A stretch of 64,000 nt of DNA from Limnohabitans sp. MMS-10A-192. GTDB taxonomy: Bacteria > Pseudomonadota > Gammaproteobacteria > Burkholderiales > Burkholderiaceae_C. The translations under genes and the position numbers were made by a program. Of the stretch, positions 11,133 through 20,090 are shown in pieces. Under the pieces are notes generated by a model, which searched no databases, was not told where the DNA came from, and was given only the letters and a program-made list of their open reading frames with translations. The stretch is taken from positions 1 to 64,000 of the forward strand of contig NZ_NERX01000002.1 of the NCBI RefSeq assembly GCF_003063335.1, given 5' to 3'. Position 1 is the stretch's first letter. Each line of letters opens with the position of its first letter.

Positions 11133-11879
11133 ATGAACAAGGTCTTGTTGGTGACCGGTGGCAGCCGGGGTATCGGGGCAGCGTCGGCCCTTTTGGCAGC
11201 CCAGCAAGGCTGGTCGGTGGCGGTCAACTACACCGCCAATTCTTTGGCCGCTGACGAAGTCGTGCGCCAGATCCGCTCTGCGGGTGGGCAAGCCATCTCG
11301 GTCAAGGCCGATGTGGCCGAAGAAGACCAGGTTTTGCGCATGTTCGAGCACATCGATGCCAAACTCGGTCGCCTGACAGGCTTGGTCAACAACGCAGGTG
11401 TGGTGGATGTTTATGCCCGCGTGGCCGACATGAGCGTGGCGCGCTGGAAACGCATGTTCGACATCAACGTCATGGGCAGCTTGATCTGCGCCCGCGAGGC
11501 CGTGCGCCGCATGAGCACTCGCTACGGCGGCGAAGGCGGCAGCATCGTCAACGTCTCCAGCGCCGCATCGCGTTTGGGCTCACCCGGTCAGTATGTCGAT
11601 TACGCCGCCGCCAAAGGCGCCATCGACGCCTTCACGCTGGGTCTGGCCAAGGAAGTGGCAGCAGAGGGCATCCGCGTCAATGCCGTACGCCCCGGCCTGA
11701 TCGACACCGAAATCCATGCCTCGGGTGGCCTGCCCAACCGCGTCAAAGACCTGCAACACCTGGTGCCCATGCAACGCGGCGGCACCGCAGAAGAAGTGGC
11801 GCAATCCATCGTGTGGCTGCTGTCAGACGCCGCCAGCTACACCACCATGAGCTTGATCGACGTCTCCGGAGGGCGCTGA
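11133..11879 (+). CDS. Short-chain dehydrogenase/reductase
   Basis: A classical 248-residue NAD(P)-dependent SDR. Seen are the cofactor loop VTGGSRGIGAA near residue 8, NNAG, the catalytic serine in VNVSSAASR, YAAAKGAID (the Tyr-x-x-x-Lys pair), and RPGLIDTEIH. The start is the ATG behind AGGAGA at 11121. Its stop overlaps the ATG of the MaoC gene (TGATG), so the two are translationally coupled. Together they suggest a hydroxyacyl- or hydroxyacid-handling step; the substrate is unknown. Confidence 0.88.
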   Translation: MNKVLLVTGGSRGIGAASALLAAQQGWSVAVNYTANSLAADEVVRQIRSAGGQAISVKADVAEEDQVLRMFEHIDAKLGRLTGLVNNAGVVDVYARVADMSVARWKRMFDINVMGSLICAREAVRRMSTRYGGEGGSIVNVSSAASRLGSPGQYVDYAAAKGAIDAFTLGLAKEVAAEGIRVNAVRPGLIDTEIHASGGLPNRVKDLQHLVPMQRGGTAEEVAQSIVWLLSDAASYTTMSLIDVSGGR

Positions 11880-12340
11880 TGGCCGAGTTCAAGTATTACT
11901 GGGAAGATTTTGCGGTGGGCCAAGTGCGCGACCTGGGCACCATCACGCCCAGCCGCGAAGAAATCATCGCCTTCGCCCAGCAGTTTGATCCACAACCTTT
12001 TCACCTGGACGACGAGGCTGCCAAAGCCTCGGTGTTTGGCGCCCTGTCGGCCAGCGGCTGGCACACCTGCGCGATGGCCATGCGGCTGATGGTGAGCAAC
12101 TTCCTGTGCGAAACCTCGAGTCTGGGCTCGCCCGGCCTGGAGGGCATCAAGTGGCTCAAGCCCGTTTACCCGGGCGACACTTTGCGACTGCAGTCCACAA
12201 TGCTCGAGACCAAGCCCATGAGCAAACGACCCGACGTCGGCATGACGCGCAACCTCTGGGAAATGTTCAACCAGCACGGTGACAAGGTCTTGCACATGGA
12301 AGGCTGGGGCATGTTCAGAAGGCGTACCCCGGCGGTCTGA
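11879..12340 (+). CDS. MaoC-like (R)-hydratase domain protein
   Basis: A 153-residue single hot-dog-fold protein. The motif DPQPFHLDDEAAKASVFG contains the hydratase Asp/His pair, and ASGWHTCAMAMRL follows it. Members hydrate enoyl-CoA or dehydrate hydroxyacyl-CoA thioesters. The gene starts at the ATG that overlaps the SDR stop by one base, which points to a coupled two-step function. Confidence 0.85.
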   Translation: MAEFKYYWEDFAVGQVRDLGTITPSREEIIAFAQQFDPQPFHLDDEAAKASVFGALSASGWHTCAMAMRLMVSNFLCETSSLGSPGLEGIKWLKPVYPGDTLRLQSTMLETKPMSKRPDVGMTRNLWEMFNQHGDKVLHMEGWGMFRRRTPAV

Positions 12341-12384
12341 AGCGCAGGGGCAACGCACAATCGTGCCCGTCACGCGCATGGCCG

Positions 12385-12401
12385 GCGGCTTTGCAAGCCG
12401 C
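12385..12401. terminator. Short hairpin between convergent maoC and livF
   Basis: GCGGCTT (12385-12391) pairs with AAGCCGC (12395-12401) around a 3-base loop. It is the only clear stem in the 122 bases between two converging genes. There is no long U-tract on either side, so terminator function is tentative. Confidence 0.4.
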
Positions 12402-12462
12402 TTCCTGCGCTGGCTGCGAGATCAGACCGCACCCGCAAGGCAACAGCTCAACGCGGCAATAT

Positions 12463-13116
12463 TCAGACTGCGGCAGTCTGCAAATTGGCCCCACGCTCGA
12501 TCACGAATTCGCAGTCCACGAGCTTGCGTGAGTGGTTCAAATCGCTTTGCGCGATCAACACCGACACTTCTGTGCCTTTGAGTCCGGCAATGACCTCGCC
12601 CAGTCGCTTGGACAAGGCAGGCGCCACACCCTCAAAGGGCTCATCAAGCAACAACAGGCGGGTTCCCACCGCAAGAGCTCGTGCCAACGCCACCAGCTTT
12701 TGTTGACCGCCCGATAGCAGCAAGGCGCGGCGGTCTTTCATCTCCAGCAACTCGGGCAAAACTTTGTAGACCAGCGCCAACCGCTCCTGCGGGTCCAGCG
12801 ACGGGCTCACCCAAACGGGAATCAGGATGTTCTCTTCCACCGTCAACTCAGGCACCAGTCCACGGTCCTCGGGCATGTACCCGATGCCCAACCCCGCCCG
12901 TGCGTGCGGGGGCAAGGCGGACAAATCCTGGCCATTGAAAGTGATGGTGCCTTGTTTCGGTGTCAAGTGACCCATCACCGAGCGCAGCAAAGTGGTCTTG
13001 CCCGCACCGTTTCGGCCGATCAAACCCACCATGGTGCCGTCTTCGACGGTGAGCGACAAACCGCGCAAAGCGATGACCGACTGGATGGCCACATGGAGGC
13101 CTTCTACCTTGAGCAT
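12463..13116 (-). CDS. livF: Branched-chain amino acid-type ABC transporter ATPase LivF
   Basis: A 217-residue ATPase and the last gene of a complete liv operon. Walker A is GRNGAGKTTLL, the signature is LSGGQQKLVALARAL and Walker B is LLLLDEPFEG. The stretch MPEDRGLVPELTVEENI is characteristic of LivF. It energises import across the inner membrane with LivG. The substrate may be a branched-chain amino acid, amide or organic acid, since this family has spread widely. Confidence 0.92.
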   Translation of the reverse strand: MLKVEGLHVAIQSVIALRGLSLTVEDGTMVGLIGRNGAGKTTLLRSVMGHLTPKQGTITFNGQDLSALPPHARAGLGIGYMPEDRGLVPELTVEENILIPVWVSPSLDPQERLALVYKVLPELLEMKDRRALLLSGGQQKLVALARALAVGTRLLLLDEPFEGVAPALSKRLGEVIAGLKGTEVSVLIAQSDLNHSRKLVDCEFVIERGANLQTAAV

Positions 13117-13140
13117 GCGTGTTCCTTTGGGCTCAGCGTT

Positions 13141-13896
13141 TTATTCACTCAGCAGTTCGCCGGTGACATAGCGTCTCACATCGTCGGTGGCCAAAGCCAC
13201 TTCGGGTTTGTCGTCGGCGATGATGCGACCGCTGTAGAACGCCACCACCCGGCTGGCATAGCGGTTGACAATGTCCATGTCGTGCTCCACAAACAAAACC
13301 GTGGTGGACTGGTCCTGTCCCAGCCCGGCCATGATGGTTTCCATCATCGGAAATTTCTCTTCAGCAGACACACCACTGGTGGGCTCGTCCAGCAGCAACA
13401 ATTTAGGCGATGCGGTCAAAGCCATCGCGATGTCGAGCAGCTTGCGCACACCACCGGGCAGCTCGGCCACACGGCGACCACGGTGCTCGGTCAAGGCAAA
13501 TCGCTCCAGCAAAGCATCGGCTCGTTCGATGGCATCGCGGCGGCGAGCCGGCTGCCAAAAACTCAGCTTTTGGTCATGACAGGCGTTGGCCACCAGCATG
13601 TTGTCCAGAACGGTCAGCTCGCCATAGAGCTGCGGAATCTGGAACGACCGCGCCACACCCAAGTGCGTGATGGCTCGCGGAAACAAGGGCGTGATGTCCT
13701 GACCGTCCAACAGTATCTGCCCCTGGTCAGGCTTGAGGTAACCCGTGATCATGTTCACGAACGTGGTCTTGCCAGCGCCATTGGAGCCAATCAGGCTCAC
13801 ACGCTCTCCGGCAAAAATGTCGATGTTCAAATTGGACGCCGCGACCACGGCACCGAATTTTTTGCCCACCTCACGGGCTTGCAAGACGGGCTTCAT
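13141..13896 (-). CDS. livG: Branched-chain amino acid-type ABC transporter ATPase LivG
   Basis: A 251-residue ATPase paired with LivF. Walker A is GSNGAGKTTFVNMITG and Walker B LLLLDEPTSG, followed by FVEHDMDIVNRYASRVV. The signature region reads LPGGVRKLLDIA, a slightly altered LSGG, as is common in LivG. It starts at an ATG that overlaps the livM stop (ATGA) and has GGGAGG upstream, so the longer in-frame reading is rejected. Confidence 0.93.
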   Translation of the reverse strand: MKPVLQAREVGKKFGAVVAASNLNIDIFAGERVSLIGSNGAGKTTFVNMITGYLKPDQGQILLDGQDITPLFPRAITHLGVARSFQIPQLYGELTVLDNMLVANACHDQKLSFWQPARRRDAIERADALLERFALTEHRGRRVAELPGGVRKLLDIAMALTASPKLLLLDEPTSGVSAEEKFPMMETIMAGLGQDQSTTVLFVEHDMDIVNRYASRVVAFYSGRIIADDKPEVALATDDVRRYVTGELLSE

Positions 13897-14867
13897 CGGG
13901 TGCCTCCCTTGACCCACAGTGAACCGATCCCGCGTGGCAAGAAACGGATCACGATCAGCAAGAAAATACCCAGTGCCATTTGCCAGGTGTTGGGGAAATA
14001 GGCGCTCGAAAACGAGCGCACCACCTCCAACACCGTGCTGGCGACAAACAAAGCGATCACACTTTGCCAGCCCCCCAAAATGGCGACAAACACAAACTCG
14101 CCCGATGTCGTCCAGAAACTGAAGTTCGGCTCAATGTGCCCCAAGGCCATCACCGCCAAAGCACCACCCAAGCCGCCACAAAAAGCCGCCAAGATGAAGT
14201 TGATCGCCATCGCATGGCGCACGGAACCGCCCAAATACTCCACGCGCAATTCGTTTTCTTTGGCCGCCACGGTGATCAAGCCACGCGTGCTGTCGAAGTA
14301 AATGCGAGCGAGCAAAGCCATCACGGTTGAGACCGAAATGGTGAGCACATACATGATGTAGCCCACCTGGGCATCTGGCAGTTTCTGACCCAACAAGGTG
14401 GGACGCCCCAGGTTGAAACCATCCGAGCCGCCCAGCACTTCCAACTTCATCAAGAGGCCATAAGTGACCATCGACAAAGCCAGGGTCAACATGGCAAAGA
14501 AGATGCCACGGTAGCGCGACAGCAGCGGCGCGAAGGGTGCAGCCACCAACGCAGCCACAACGCCACCGCACAGGGTCAGCAGCAAGGCATCGGTGATGCC
14601 CAGCTTGTTGAACATCAAGGCTGCGGCGTAACCGCCTACGGCAAACACCATGCCTTGACCAAATGGCACCACACCACCGCGCATCAGCACCACGATGCCC
14701 AGTGATACCAGGCCATTGGCCGCCGCCATGGTGATCAGGAAAGTGAGCCACTTGGGCATGACGGTACCCGCCAGCGCCAGCGCAAGGCCAATGCCTGCAG
14801 CCCACAGCACGGTCTGACCGACGGGTTTCTCTTGAGAAGACACAGATGTGCCCAAAATTTTCGCCAT
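13893..14867 (-). CDS. livM: Liv-type ABC transporter permease LivM
   Basis: A 324-residue inner-membrane permease with about nine hydrophobic segments. It carries the LivM-type motif VPFGQGMVFAVGGYAAALM after the second segment and the ATPase-contact loop near AAKENELRVEYLGG. It sits between livH (3-base gap) and livG (4-base overlap). Confidence 0.93.
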   Translation of the reverse strand: MAKILGTSVSSQEKPVGQTVLWAAGIGLALALAGTVMPKWLTFLITMAAANGLVSLGIVVLMRGGVVPFGQGMVFAVGGYAAALMFNKLGITDALLLTLCGGVVAALVAAPFAPLLSRYRGIFFAMLTLALSMVTYGLLMKLEVLGGSDGFNLGRPTLLGQKLPDAQVGYIMYVLTISVSTVMALLARIYFDSTRGLITVAAKENELRVEYLGGSVRHAMAINFILAAFCGGLGGALAVMALGHIEPNFSFWTTSGEFVFVAILGGWQSVIALFVASTVLEVVRSFSSAYFPNTWQMALGIFLLIVIRFLPRGIGSLWVKGGTR

Positions 14868-14870
14868 GGC

Positions 14871-15758
14871 TCAGATCTTTCGGGCCTGAATGCGCTGGAA
14901 CAGCCCTTCCGGGCGGAACATCAGCACCACAGCCATCACCACATAAATTGAGAACAGCTCAGCCACGGGCGCCAAGTGGACGGCCATGGCCCGGGCCAGA
15001 CCCACAATCAAAGCGCCAATGGCTGCGCCTTCAATGCTGCCCAGCCCGCCGATGATCACCACCGCGAACGAGACGATGATCACCCCGACAGACACCCCTG
15101 GTTGCACCGAAATCATGGGCGCAGTGAACGCCCCACCCAATGCCGCCAAGAAAATGCCAACCGAGAACGCCAGCATGTACACGCGCGAGACATTCACGCC
15201 CATGCTCGACGCGATCTCCGAGCTGTGGATCACGGCGATCATGATCTTGCCTTGCTGGGTGCGGTTGAGCCACCACCAAACAGCAAGACCCACCACCACG
15301 GCCAAAGCCACCAGCGCGAAGTCGTAGCCCACATAGGTTTGCGTGCCGATGTCGATGTTGCCAAACAGCCCATAAGGCTCCGACACATAGTAAGGATTGG
15401 CACCCCACAGCAGTTTGGTGGCGTCCTCCATGATCAGGAACATGGCATACGTGACCAACACCAGCAGCACCTCGTCACGCCCATAAAAGAAACGCAGCAA
15501 GCCGCGCTCTGTCAGGGGCGCCACGAGCGCCGCCACCGCCACCGCCGCCAAAAGCATCGCCACCAGCGTGTAGCCGGGCGCCCACTTCATGGCACTGGCC
15601 CAGCCTACGAAACTGGCGGCCGCATAGGCCCCCAGCGCGTAGAAACTGCCGTGTGCGATGTTGAGGATCTTGAGGACGCCGAAGACCAGCGTCAGCCCCA
15701 GCGCCACGATGAACAACCACGAAGCGTAGGTCAGTCCGTCAATCAGTATGGTCAGCAT
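14871..15758 (-). CDS. livH: Liv-type ABC transporter permease LivH
   Basis: A 295-residue permease with the characteristic LVFGVLKILNIAHGSFYALG motif near the N-terminus and about eight membrane segments. It is the second gene of the operon, just after the binding protein. The ATG giving MLTILIDGLTYASW fits the family start, though no strong ribosome-binding site is visible. Confidence 0.93.
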   Translation of the reverse strand: MLTILIDGLTYASWLFIVALGLTLVFGVLKILNIAHGSFYALGAYAAASFVGWASAMKWAPGYTLVAMLLAAVAVAALVAPLTERGLLRFFYGRDEVLLVLVTYAMFLIMEDATKLLWGANPYYVSEPYGLFGNIDIGTQTYVGYDFALVALAVVVGLAVWWWLNRTQQGKIMIAVIHSSEIASSMGVNVSRVYMLAFSVGIFLAALGGAFTAPMISVQPGVSVGVIIVSFAVVIIGGLGSIEGAAIGALIVGLARAMAVHLAPVAELFSIYVVMAVVLMFRPEGLFQRIQARKI

Positions 15759-15770
15759 GCCAAGGGGTCC

Positions 15771-17096
15771 TTATGGGCAACCTTTGGCACCCGGGAATCC
15801 GGCCTTGATCCAGTCTTCCGACTTCATGTTGGCCGGCGGGTTCACGCACTCAGCAGGAAATCGCATGATGTCGTCGAGCACCACCATTTTTTTGCTGGCG
15901 TCAAAACGCGTTTTGCCAATGGCCGTTTCCTGAACGGCCTGATGACCACCGCCCAAGGCCATGCGGATCTTGCCTGCAGGAGAGTCCCACTCGGAGTTGC
16001 GCAAGGCTGCAGCCAATTGCTCGGCATTGGGCTTCTTGCCGCCGTTGGCTGCCATGGCTTTTTCAACCGCCAGCTTCAAACCCAACAAGGATTGAACCAT
16101 TCGGTAGGGGGCCTGCACGGGATACACGTTGTAGGCTTTGCTGTACAAATCCCACCACCAGTCATTCAAACTGGACTTGGGTGACATCAAGCCATAGGCA
16201 CCTCGAGCGCCCAAAATCACGCCATCGGGCATCTTCTCGCCCAAACCTGGCAACACGTGGTCGCCTGCAGAGAGGATCACTTGCGAGCGCTTGAACAGAC
16301 CACGAGGCCCTGCTTGCAAGATGAGGGCCTGCAAATCACCGCCCCACAAACTGCTGTGGGTGATGTCTGCCGGCTTGGCCATCAAAGCAGAGATTTCTGT
16401 GCCGTACTGGCCTGCGCCAAATTTGGGCAACTGGTCTTCACCCGCCTTGGCGTTGGGGTAAAGCTTTTCCATCGACCAGGTGAAATCTTTCTTGGAGTCT
16501 TGGCCCCAAGCGTAGTCCTGGTTGATCATGTTGAACGTGTTGACCTTGATGTCCTTGGCCTTCAGGTAGCGGGCCAGGGCCACGTTGTCCATCGCGGCAT
16601 GCGATGCGGTTCGAAACACGTAGTTGTATTTGCCATCTTCAAAAATGCGTGGCGTGCCGCAGTCATAAAGAATCAGAAACTTCTTCATCTCCTCGGCCAC
16701 AGGAGCGACGGCCAGACAGTCGCCTGAGCCGACATAACCCACCACCGCGTCGACTTTTTCACGGTCATACAGGTTGCGCAACTCTTGCACCTGCTTGGTG
16801 GCGCCGCCGTTTTCATCGACATAAACCGCTTCAAGCTTCATGCCTCCAAAACCGGTCTTGTTGTAGGGGGCAGGCGCTGCGCCTTTGTTGAACGCATCCA
16901 CGAGCACCTTGGCACCGTTGACGGCGGGGATGCCGAAGCTCTCCGCCGCCTGGCCTGACAAGAAACTCACAATGCCGACCTTGAAGGTCTCCTGGGCCTG
17001 CACGGCCGCCGCTCCACTCAGCGCTGCAACCACCGTCACAGCCGTACCGATTGTCTTGTGCGACCAAGTCGCTTTGCGAATACCTTGAATTGCCAT
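15771..17096 (-). CDS. Periplasmic substrate-binding protein of the liv operon (LivK-like)
   Basis: A 441-residue type I periplasmic binding protein. It has a long signal sequence ending about residue 37 (AAAVQAQ, then ETFKVGIVSFLSGQAAESFG). The ligand-binding cleft segments FGIPAVNGAKVLVDAFN and VDAVVGYVGSGDCLAVAP are recognisable. At about 400 mature residues it is longer than the classical Leu/Ile/Val protein, so an aromatic, amide or acidic ligand is as likely. GGAGAG precedes the ATG giving MAIQGIRK. It is the first gene of livKHMGF, and the 203 bases upstream should hold the promoter. Confidence 0.88.
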   Translation of the reverse strand: MAIQGIRKATWSHKTIGTAVTVVAALSGAAAVQAQETFKVGIVSFLSGQAAESFGIPAVNGAKVLVDAFNKGAAPAPYNKTGFGGMKLEAVYVDENGGATKQVQELRNLYDREKVDAVVGYVGSGDCLAVAPVAEEMKKFLILYDCGTPRIFEDGKYNYVFRTASHAAMDNVALARYLKAKDIKVNTFNMINQDYAWGQDSKKDFTWSMEKLYPNAKAGEDQLPKFGAGQYGTEISALMAKPADITHSSLWGGDLQALILQAGPRGLFKRSQVILSAGDHVLPGLGEKMPDGVILGARGAYGLMSPKSSLNDWWWDLYSKAYNVYPVQAPYRMVQSLLGLKLAVEKAMAANGGKKPNAEQLAAALRNSEWDSPAGKIRMALGGGHQAVQETAIGKTRFDASKKMVVLDDIMRFPAECVNPPANMKSEDWIKAGFPGAKGCP

Positions 17097-17299
17097 GTGT
17101 CTCTCCACTTGTTTGTCCAAAACAGGACGACATCGAAAAAAACGCCAATGTCATCTTGATCGGAGAAGGGGGAACGGCTTATCAGTGCAAACCCCTGTCC
17201 AACGGCCCAAAGGGCTTGAAAATGTCACGCCCGTGACCGCACTGGGGTCTGTCTTGCACGCTGACGGCTTTGAATCCCAGTCGCCAAGCGGTCATGGCA

Positions 17300-18238
17300 T
17301 CACACGGCAAACCCAGCCCGCAGACCTTTGCGCAAATGCTCGACCAATGCCGCCACCGCTCTGGGCACATGCGGCGCATACGGCCGGATGGCATAGATGC
17401 TCTCGGCAAAAGCCCCTACGGGCTTCCAGCCGGGCAACACGCTCACCAACTTGCCTTGACGCAAAGCGGCTTGTGCGCTGAAGTCGGGCATCAGGGCGAT
17501 GCCTGCGCCCGTCAGGGCCGCTTCGCGCAAGGCCTCGCTGTTGTTGGCCGCGAAGTTGCCGGACACCGGCACCGTGAGGCGTTCGCTGACACCTTGGGTT
17601 TGGCGGGGCTCAAAAGTCCAGACCGGCGTGTCTTGTGAGCGCGGGTAATGCAGGCAGTTGTGGGCCTGCAAATCAGCAGGGGTTAGCGGCTCGCCCCGGC
17701 GACGCAAATAAGCTCGGGTCGCGACCAGCACCGATTGGGTGTCGCACAAGGTCCAAGCCACGTGGGTGTCGGGCGGATGGGCGGTGTGCCGTATCGCCAG
17801 GTCAAACCCCTCCGTGGCCAAGGCGCTCAGTCGGTCGGACATGTCCAACTCCAAGCGCACGTCAGGAAAGTCTTTGAGGAAATCGGCCAACAAGGGCACC
17901 AGTTGTTGACGGGCCAAGGCCACCGGCGCGGTCACACGGACCAGGCCACTGGGCTGCTCGGCCAGGTCTCGCACCTGCGCAAAGCTCTGCTCGATCTGCT
18001 CAAAAGAAGCGCGCGTCTCGTCCACCAGCTTTTGCCCCGCCTCGGTCAGGCGCAGGCTGCGGGTGGTGCGCTGCACCAGGGTGACTTTGGCCGCCCGCTC
18101 CAGCTCGGCAATGCGCTGGCTCATGGCGGCCTTGCTCACGCCCAAACGTGCGGCGGCGGCGGTGTAGCTGCCTTGCTGGGCCAGCACGCTCAGCCAGTGC
18201 AGGTGGGTCCAGAGGGTGTTGATTTTTTGCTCTTCCAT
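17300..18238 (-). CDS. LysR-family transcriptional regulator
   Basis: A 312-residue regulator with an N-terminal winged helix-turn-helix (GSYTAAAARLGVSKAAMSQR) and a periplasmic-binding-like effector domain. It is transcribed divergently from mmsA and stands upstream of the liv operon, so either could be its target. The ATG giving MEEQKINTLW is preferred because the upstream TTG reading overlaps a palindrome that looks like its own operator. No good ribosome-binding site is visible, so the start is uncertain. Confidence 0.88.
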   Translation of the reverse strand: MEEQKINTLWTHLHWLSVLAQQGSYTAAAARLGVSKAAMSQRIAELERAAKVTLVQRTTRSLRLTEAGQKLVDETRASFEQIEQSFAQVRDLAEQPSGLVRVTAPVALARQQLVPLLADFLKDFPDVRLELDMSDRLSALATEGFDLAIRHTAHPPDTHVAWTLCDTQSVLVATRAYLRRRGEPLTPADLQAHNCLHYPRSQDTPVWTFEPRQTQGVSERLTVPVSGNFAANNSEALREAALTGAGIALMPDFSAQAALRQGKLVSVLPGWKPVGAFAESIYAIRPYAPHVPRAVAALVEHLRKGLRAGFAV

Positions 18239-18245
18239 TCGAGTA

Positions 18246-18265
18246 TTGTTCACTATTTTGAACAA
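18246..18265. promoter_or_regulatory. Palindrome in the lysR-mmsA divergent promoter region
   Basis: TTGTTCA (18246-18252) and TGAACAA (18259-18265) form a perfect inverted repeat with 6 bases between. LysR regulators bind such dyads in divergent promoter regions. It lies immediately upstream of the lysR ATG and about 110 bases before mmsA. Confidence 0.5.
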
Positions 18266-18372
18266 TCAATTCATGTTTACGGGCTTGTGAGGGGCGCCTG
18301 GGGTGCCTACACTGCTCACAAATCCAAAATTTTTGCGTGCTGCAACGCGCGCCCACCCCACTGGAGACTTCC

Positions 18373-19884
18373 ATGAGCATCACCAACATCGGCCATTACA
18401 TCGGCGGCCAAGTCGCCGCAGGCGCTTCGGGCCGCAGCCAGCCCGTCACCAACCCCGCCACCGGTGCCGTGACCGGCAGCGTGGCCCTGGCCAACAGCGC
18501 CGAAGTGGCCAAAGCCGTGGCTGCTGCGCAAGCCGCTTTCCCCGCTTGGGCCGACACCCCCCCACTGCGCCGCGCCCGCGTGATGTTCAAGTTCCTCGAA
18601 CTGCTGAACACCCACAAAGATGAGCTGGCCCACATGATCACCGCCGAACACGGCAAGGTGTTCACCGATGCGCAGGGCGAAGTGAGCCGCGGCATCGACA
18701 TCGTGGAATTTGCCACCGGCATTCCGCAACTGCTCAAGGGCGACTTCACCGACCAGGTCTCCACCGGCATCGACAACTGGACCCTGCGTCAGCCGCTGGG
18801 CGTGGTCGCGGGCATCACCCCTTTCAATTTCCCAGTGATGGTGCCCATGTGGATGTTCCCGGTGGCGATTGCCGCAGGCAACACCTTCATCCTCAAGCCC
18901 AGCCCGACCGACCCAACACCTTCGCTCTTCATGGCCGAGCTGCTCAAAAAAGCCGGTTTGCCGGACGGCGTGTTCAACGTGGTGCAAGGCGACAAAGAAG
19001 CCGTGGACGCGCTGCTCGAGCACCCCGATGTGAAGGCCATCAGCTTTGTGGGCTCCACACCGATTGCCAACTACATTTATGAGACCGGCGCTCACCACGG
19101 CAAGCGCGTGCAAGCCCTGGGCGGTGCCAAGAACCACCTGGTGGTCATGCCCGACGCCGACATCGACCAGACCGTGGACGCGCTGATTGGCGCAGGCTAC
19201 GGCTCGGCCGGCGAGCGTTGCATGGCGATTTCGGTCGCCGTGCTGGTGGGCGATGTGGCTGACAAGATTCTGCCCAAGCTAATCGAGCGCACCAAGGCGC
19301 TGCAAGTGCTCAACGGTGAAAACCTGGCCGCCGAGATGGGCCCCATCGTGACCGACGCAGCGCGTCAGCGCATCAAGGGTTACATCGACGCTGGCGTAGC
19401 GGAAGGCGCCAAGCTTTTGGTGGACGGCCGCGAGTTTGACGGCGTCAAAGCCGGTGCAGGTTGCGACAACGGTTTCTGGCTGGGCGGCACGCTGTTCGAC
19501 AACGTGACCACCGACATGAAGATCTACAAGGAAGAGATCTTTGGCCCGGTGTTGTCCTGCGTTCGCGTGCCCGACTTTGGCACCGCCGTGCAAATCATCA
19601 ACGACCACGAGTTCGGCAACGGTGTGAGCTGCTTCACCCGAGACGGCAACGTGGCCCGTGAGTTCTCGCGCCGCATCCAGGTGGGCATGGTCGGCATCAA
19701 CGTGCCGATCCCGGTGCCCATGGCCTGGCACGGCTTTGGCGGCTGGAAGCGTTCGCTGTTTGGCGACATGCACGCCTATGGCGAAGAGGGCGTGCGCTTT
19801 TATACGAAGCAAAAGTCCATCATGCAGCGCTGGCCCGAGAGCATTGGCAAGGGCGCTGAGTTTGTGATGCCGACGGCCAAATAA
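18373..19884 (+). CDS. mmsA: Methylmalonate-semialdehyde dehydrogenase (CoA-acylating)
   Basis: A 503-residue aldehyde dehydrogenase that converts methylmalonate or malonate semialdehyde to propionyl- or acetyl-CoA in valine and inositol breakdown. Family marks are [33 protein letters not shown] and the catalytic cysteine in AGERCMAIS, plus the C-terminal [27 protein letters not shown] stands before the ATG giving [12 protein letters not shown]. The lysR gene is divergent. Confidence 0.94.
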   Translation: MSITNIGHYIGGQVAAGASGRSQPVTNPATGAVTGSVALANSAEVAKAVAAAQAAFPAWADTPPLRRARVMFKFLELLNTHKDELAHMITAEHGKVFTDAQGEVSRGIDIVEFATGIPQLLKGDFTDQVSTGIDNWTLRQPLGVVAGITPFNFPVMVPMWMFPVAIAAGNTFILKPSPTDPTPSLFMAELLKKAGLPDGVFNVVQGDKEAVDALLEHPDVKAISFVGSTPIANYIYETGAHHGKRVQALGGAKNHLVVMPDADIDQTVDALIGAGYGSAGERCMAISVAVLVGDVADKILPKLIERTKALQVLNGENLAAEMGPIVTDAARQRIKGYIDAGVAEGAKLLVDGREFDGVKAGAGCDNGFWLGGTLFDNVTTDMKIYKEEIFGPVLSCVRVPDFGTAVQIINDHEFGNGVSCFTRDGNVAREFSRRIQVGMVGINVPIPVPMAWHGFGGWKRSLFGDMHAYGEEGVRFYTKQKSIMQRWPESIGKGAEFVMPTAK

Positions 19885-20090
19885 AGGCTCGGTTCATTGG
19901 GGCAGCTTCGGTGCCGCATCCGCGCTCCGGGCTGGCCCGAAACACGGACGCTCAGCCTGTGCTCGATCGACCGACCTCTGTGTCAAAACCCCTGCATGCG
20001 GTCTTTGCCGAAGCCAGCCATGTCGGAGCTGAAGCGCCGACCTACAAGATTCCACAGGCACAATCGTCGCCTTGAGGAGACTGGGCACAC

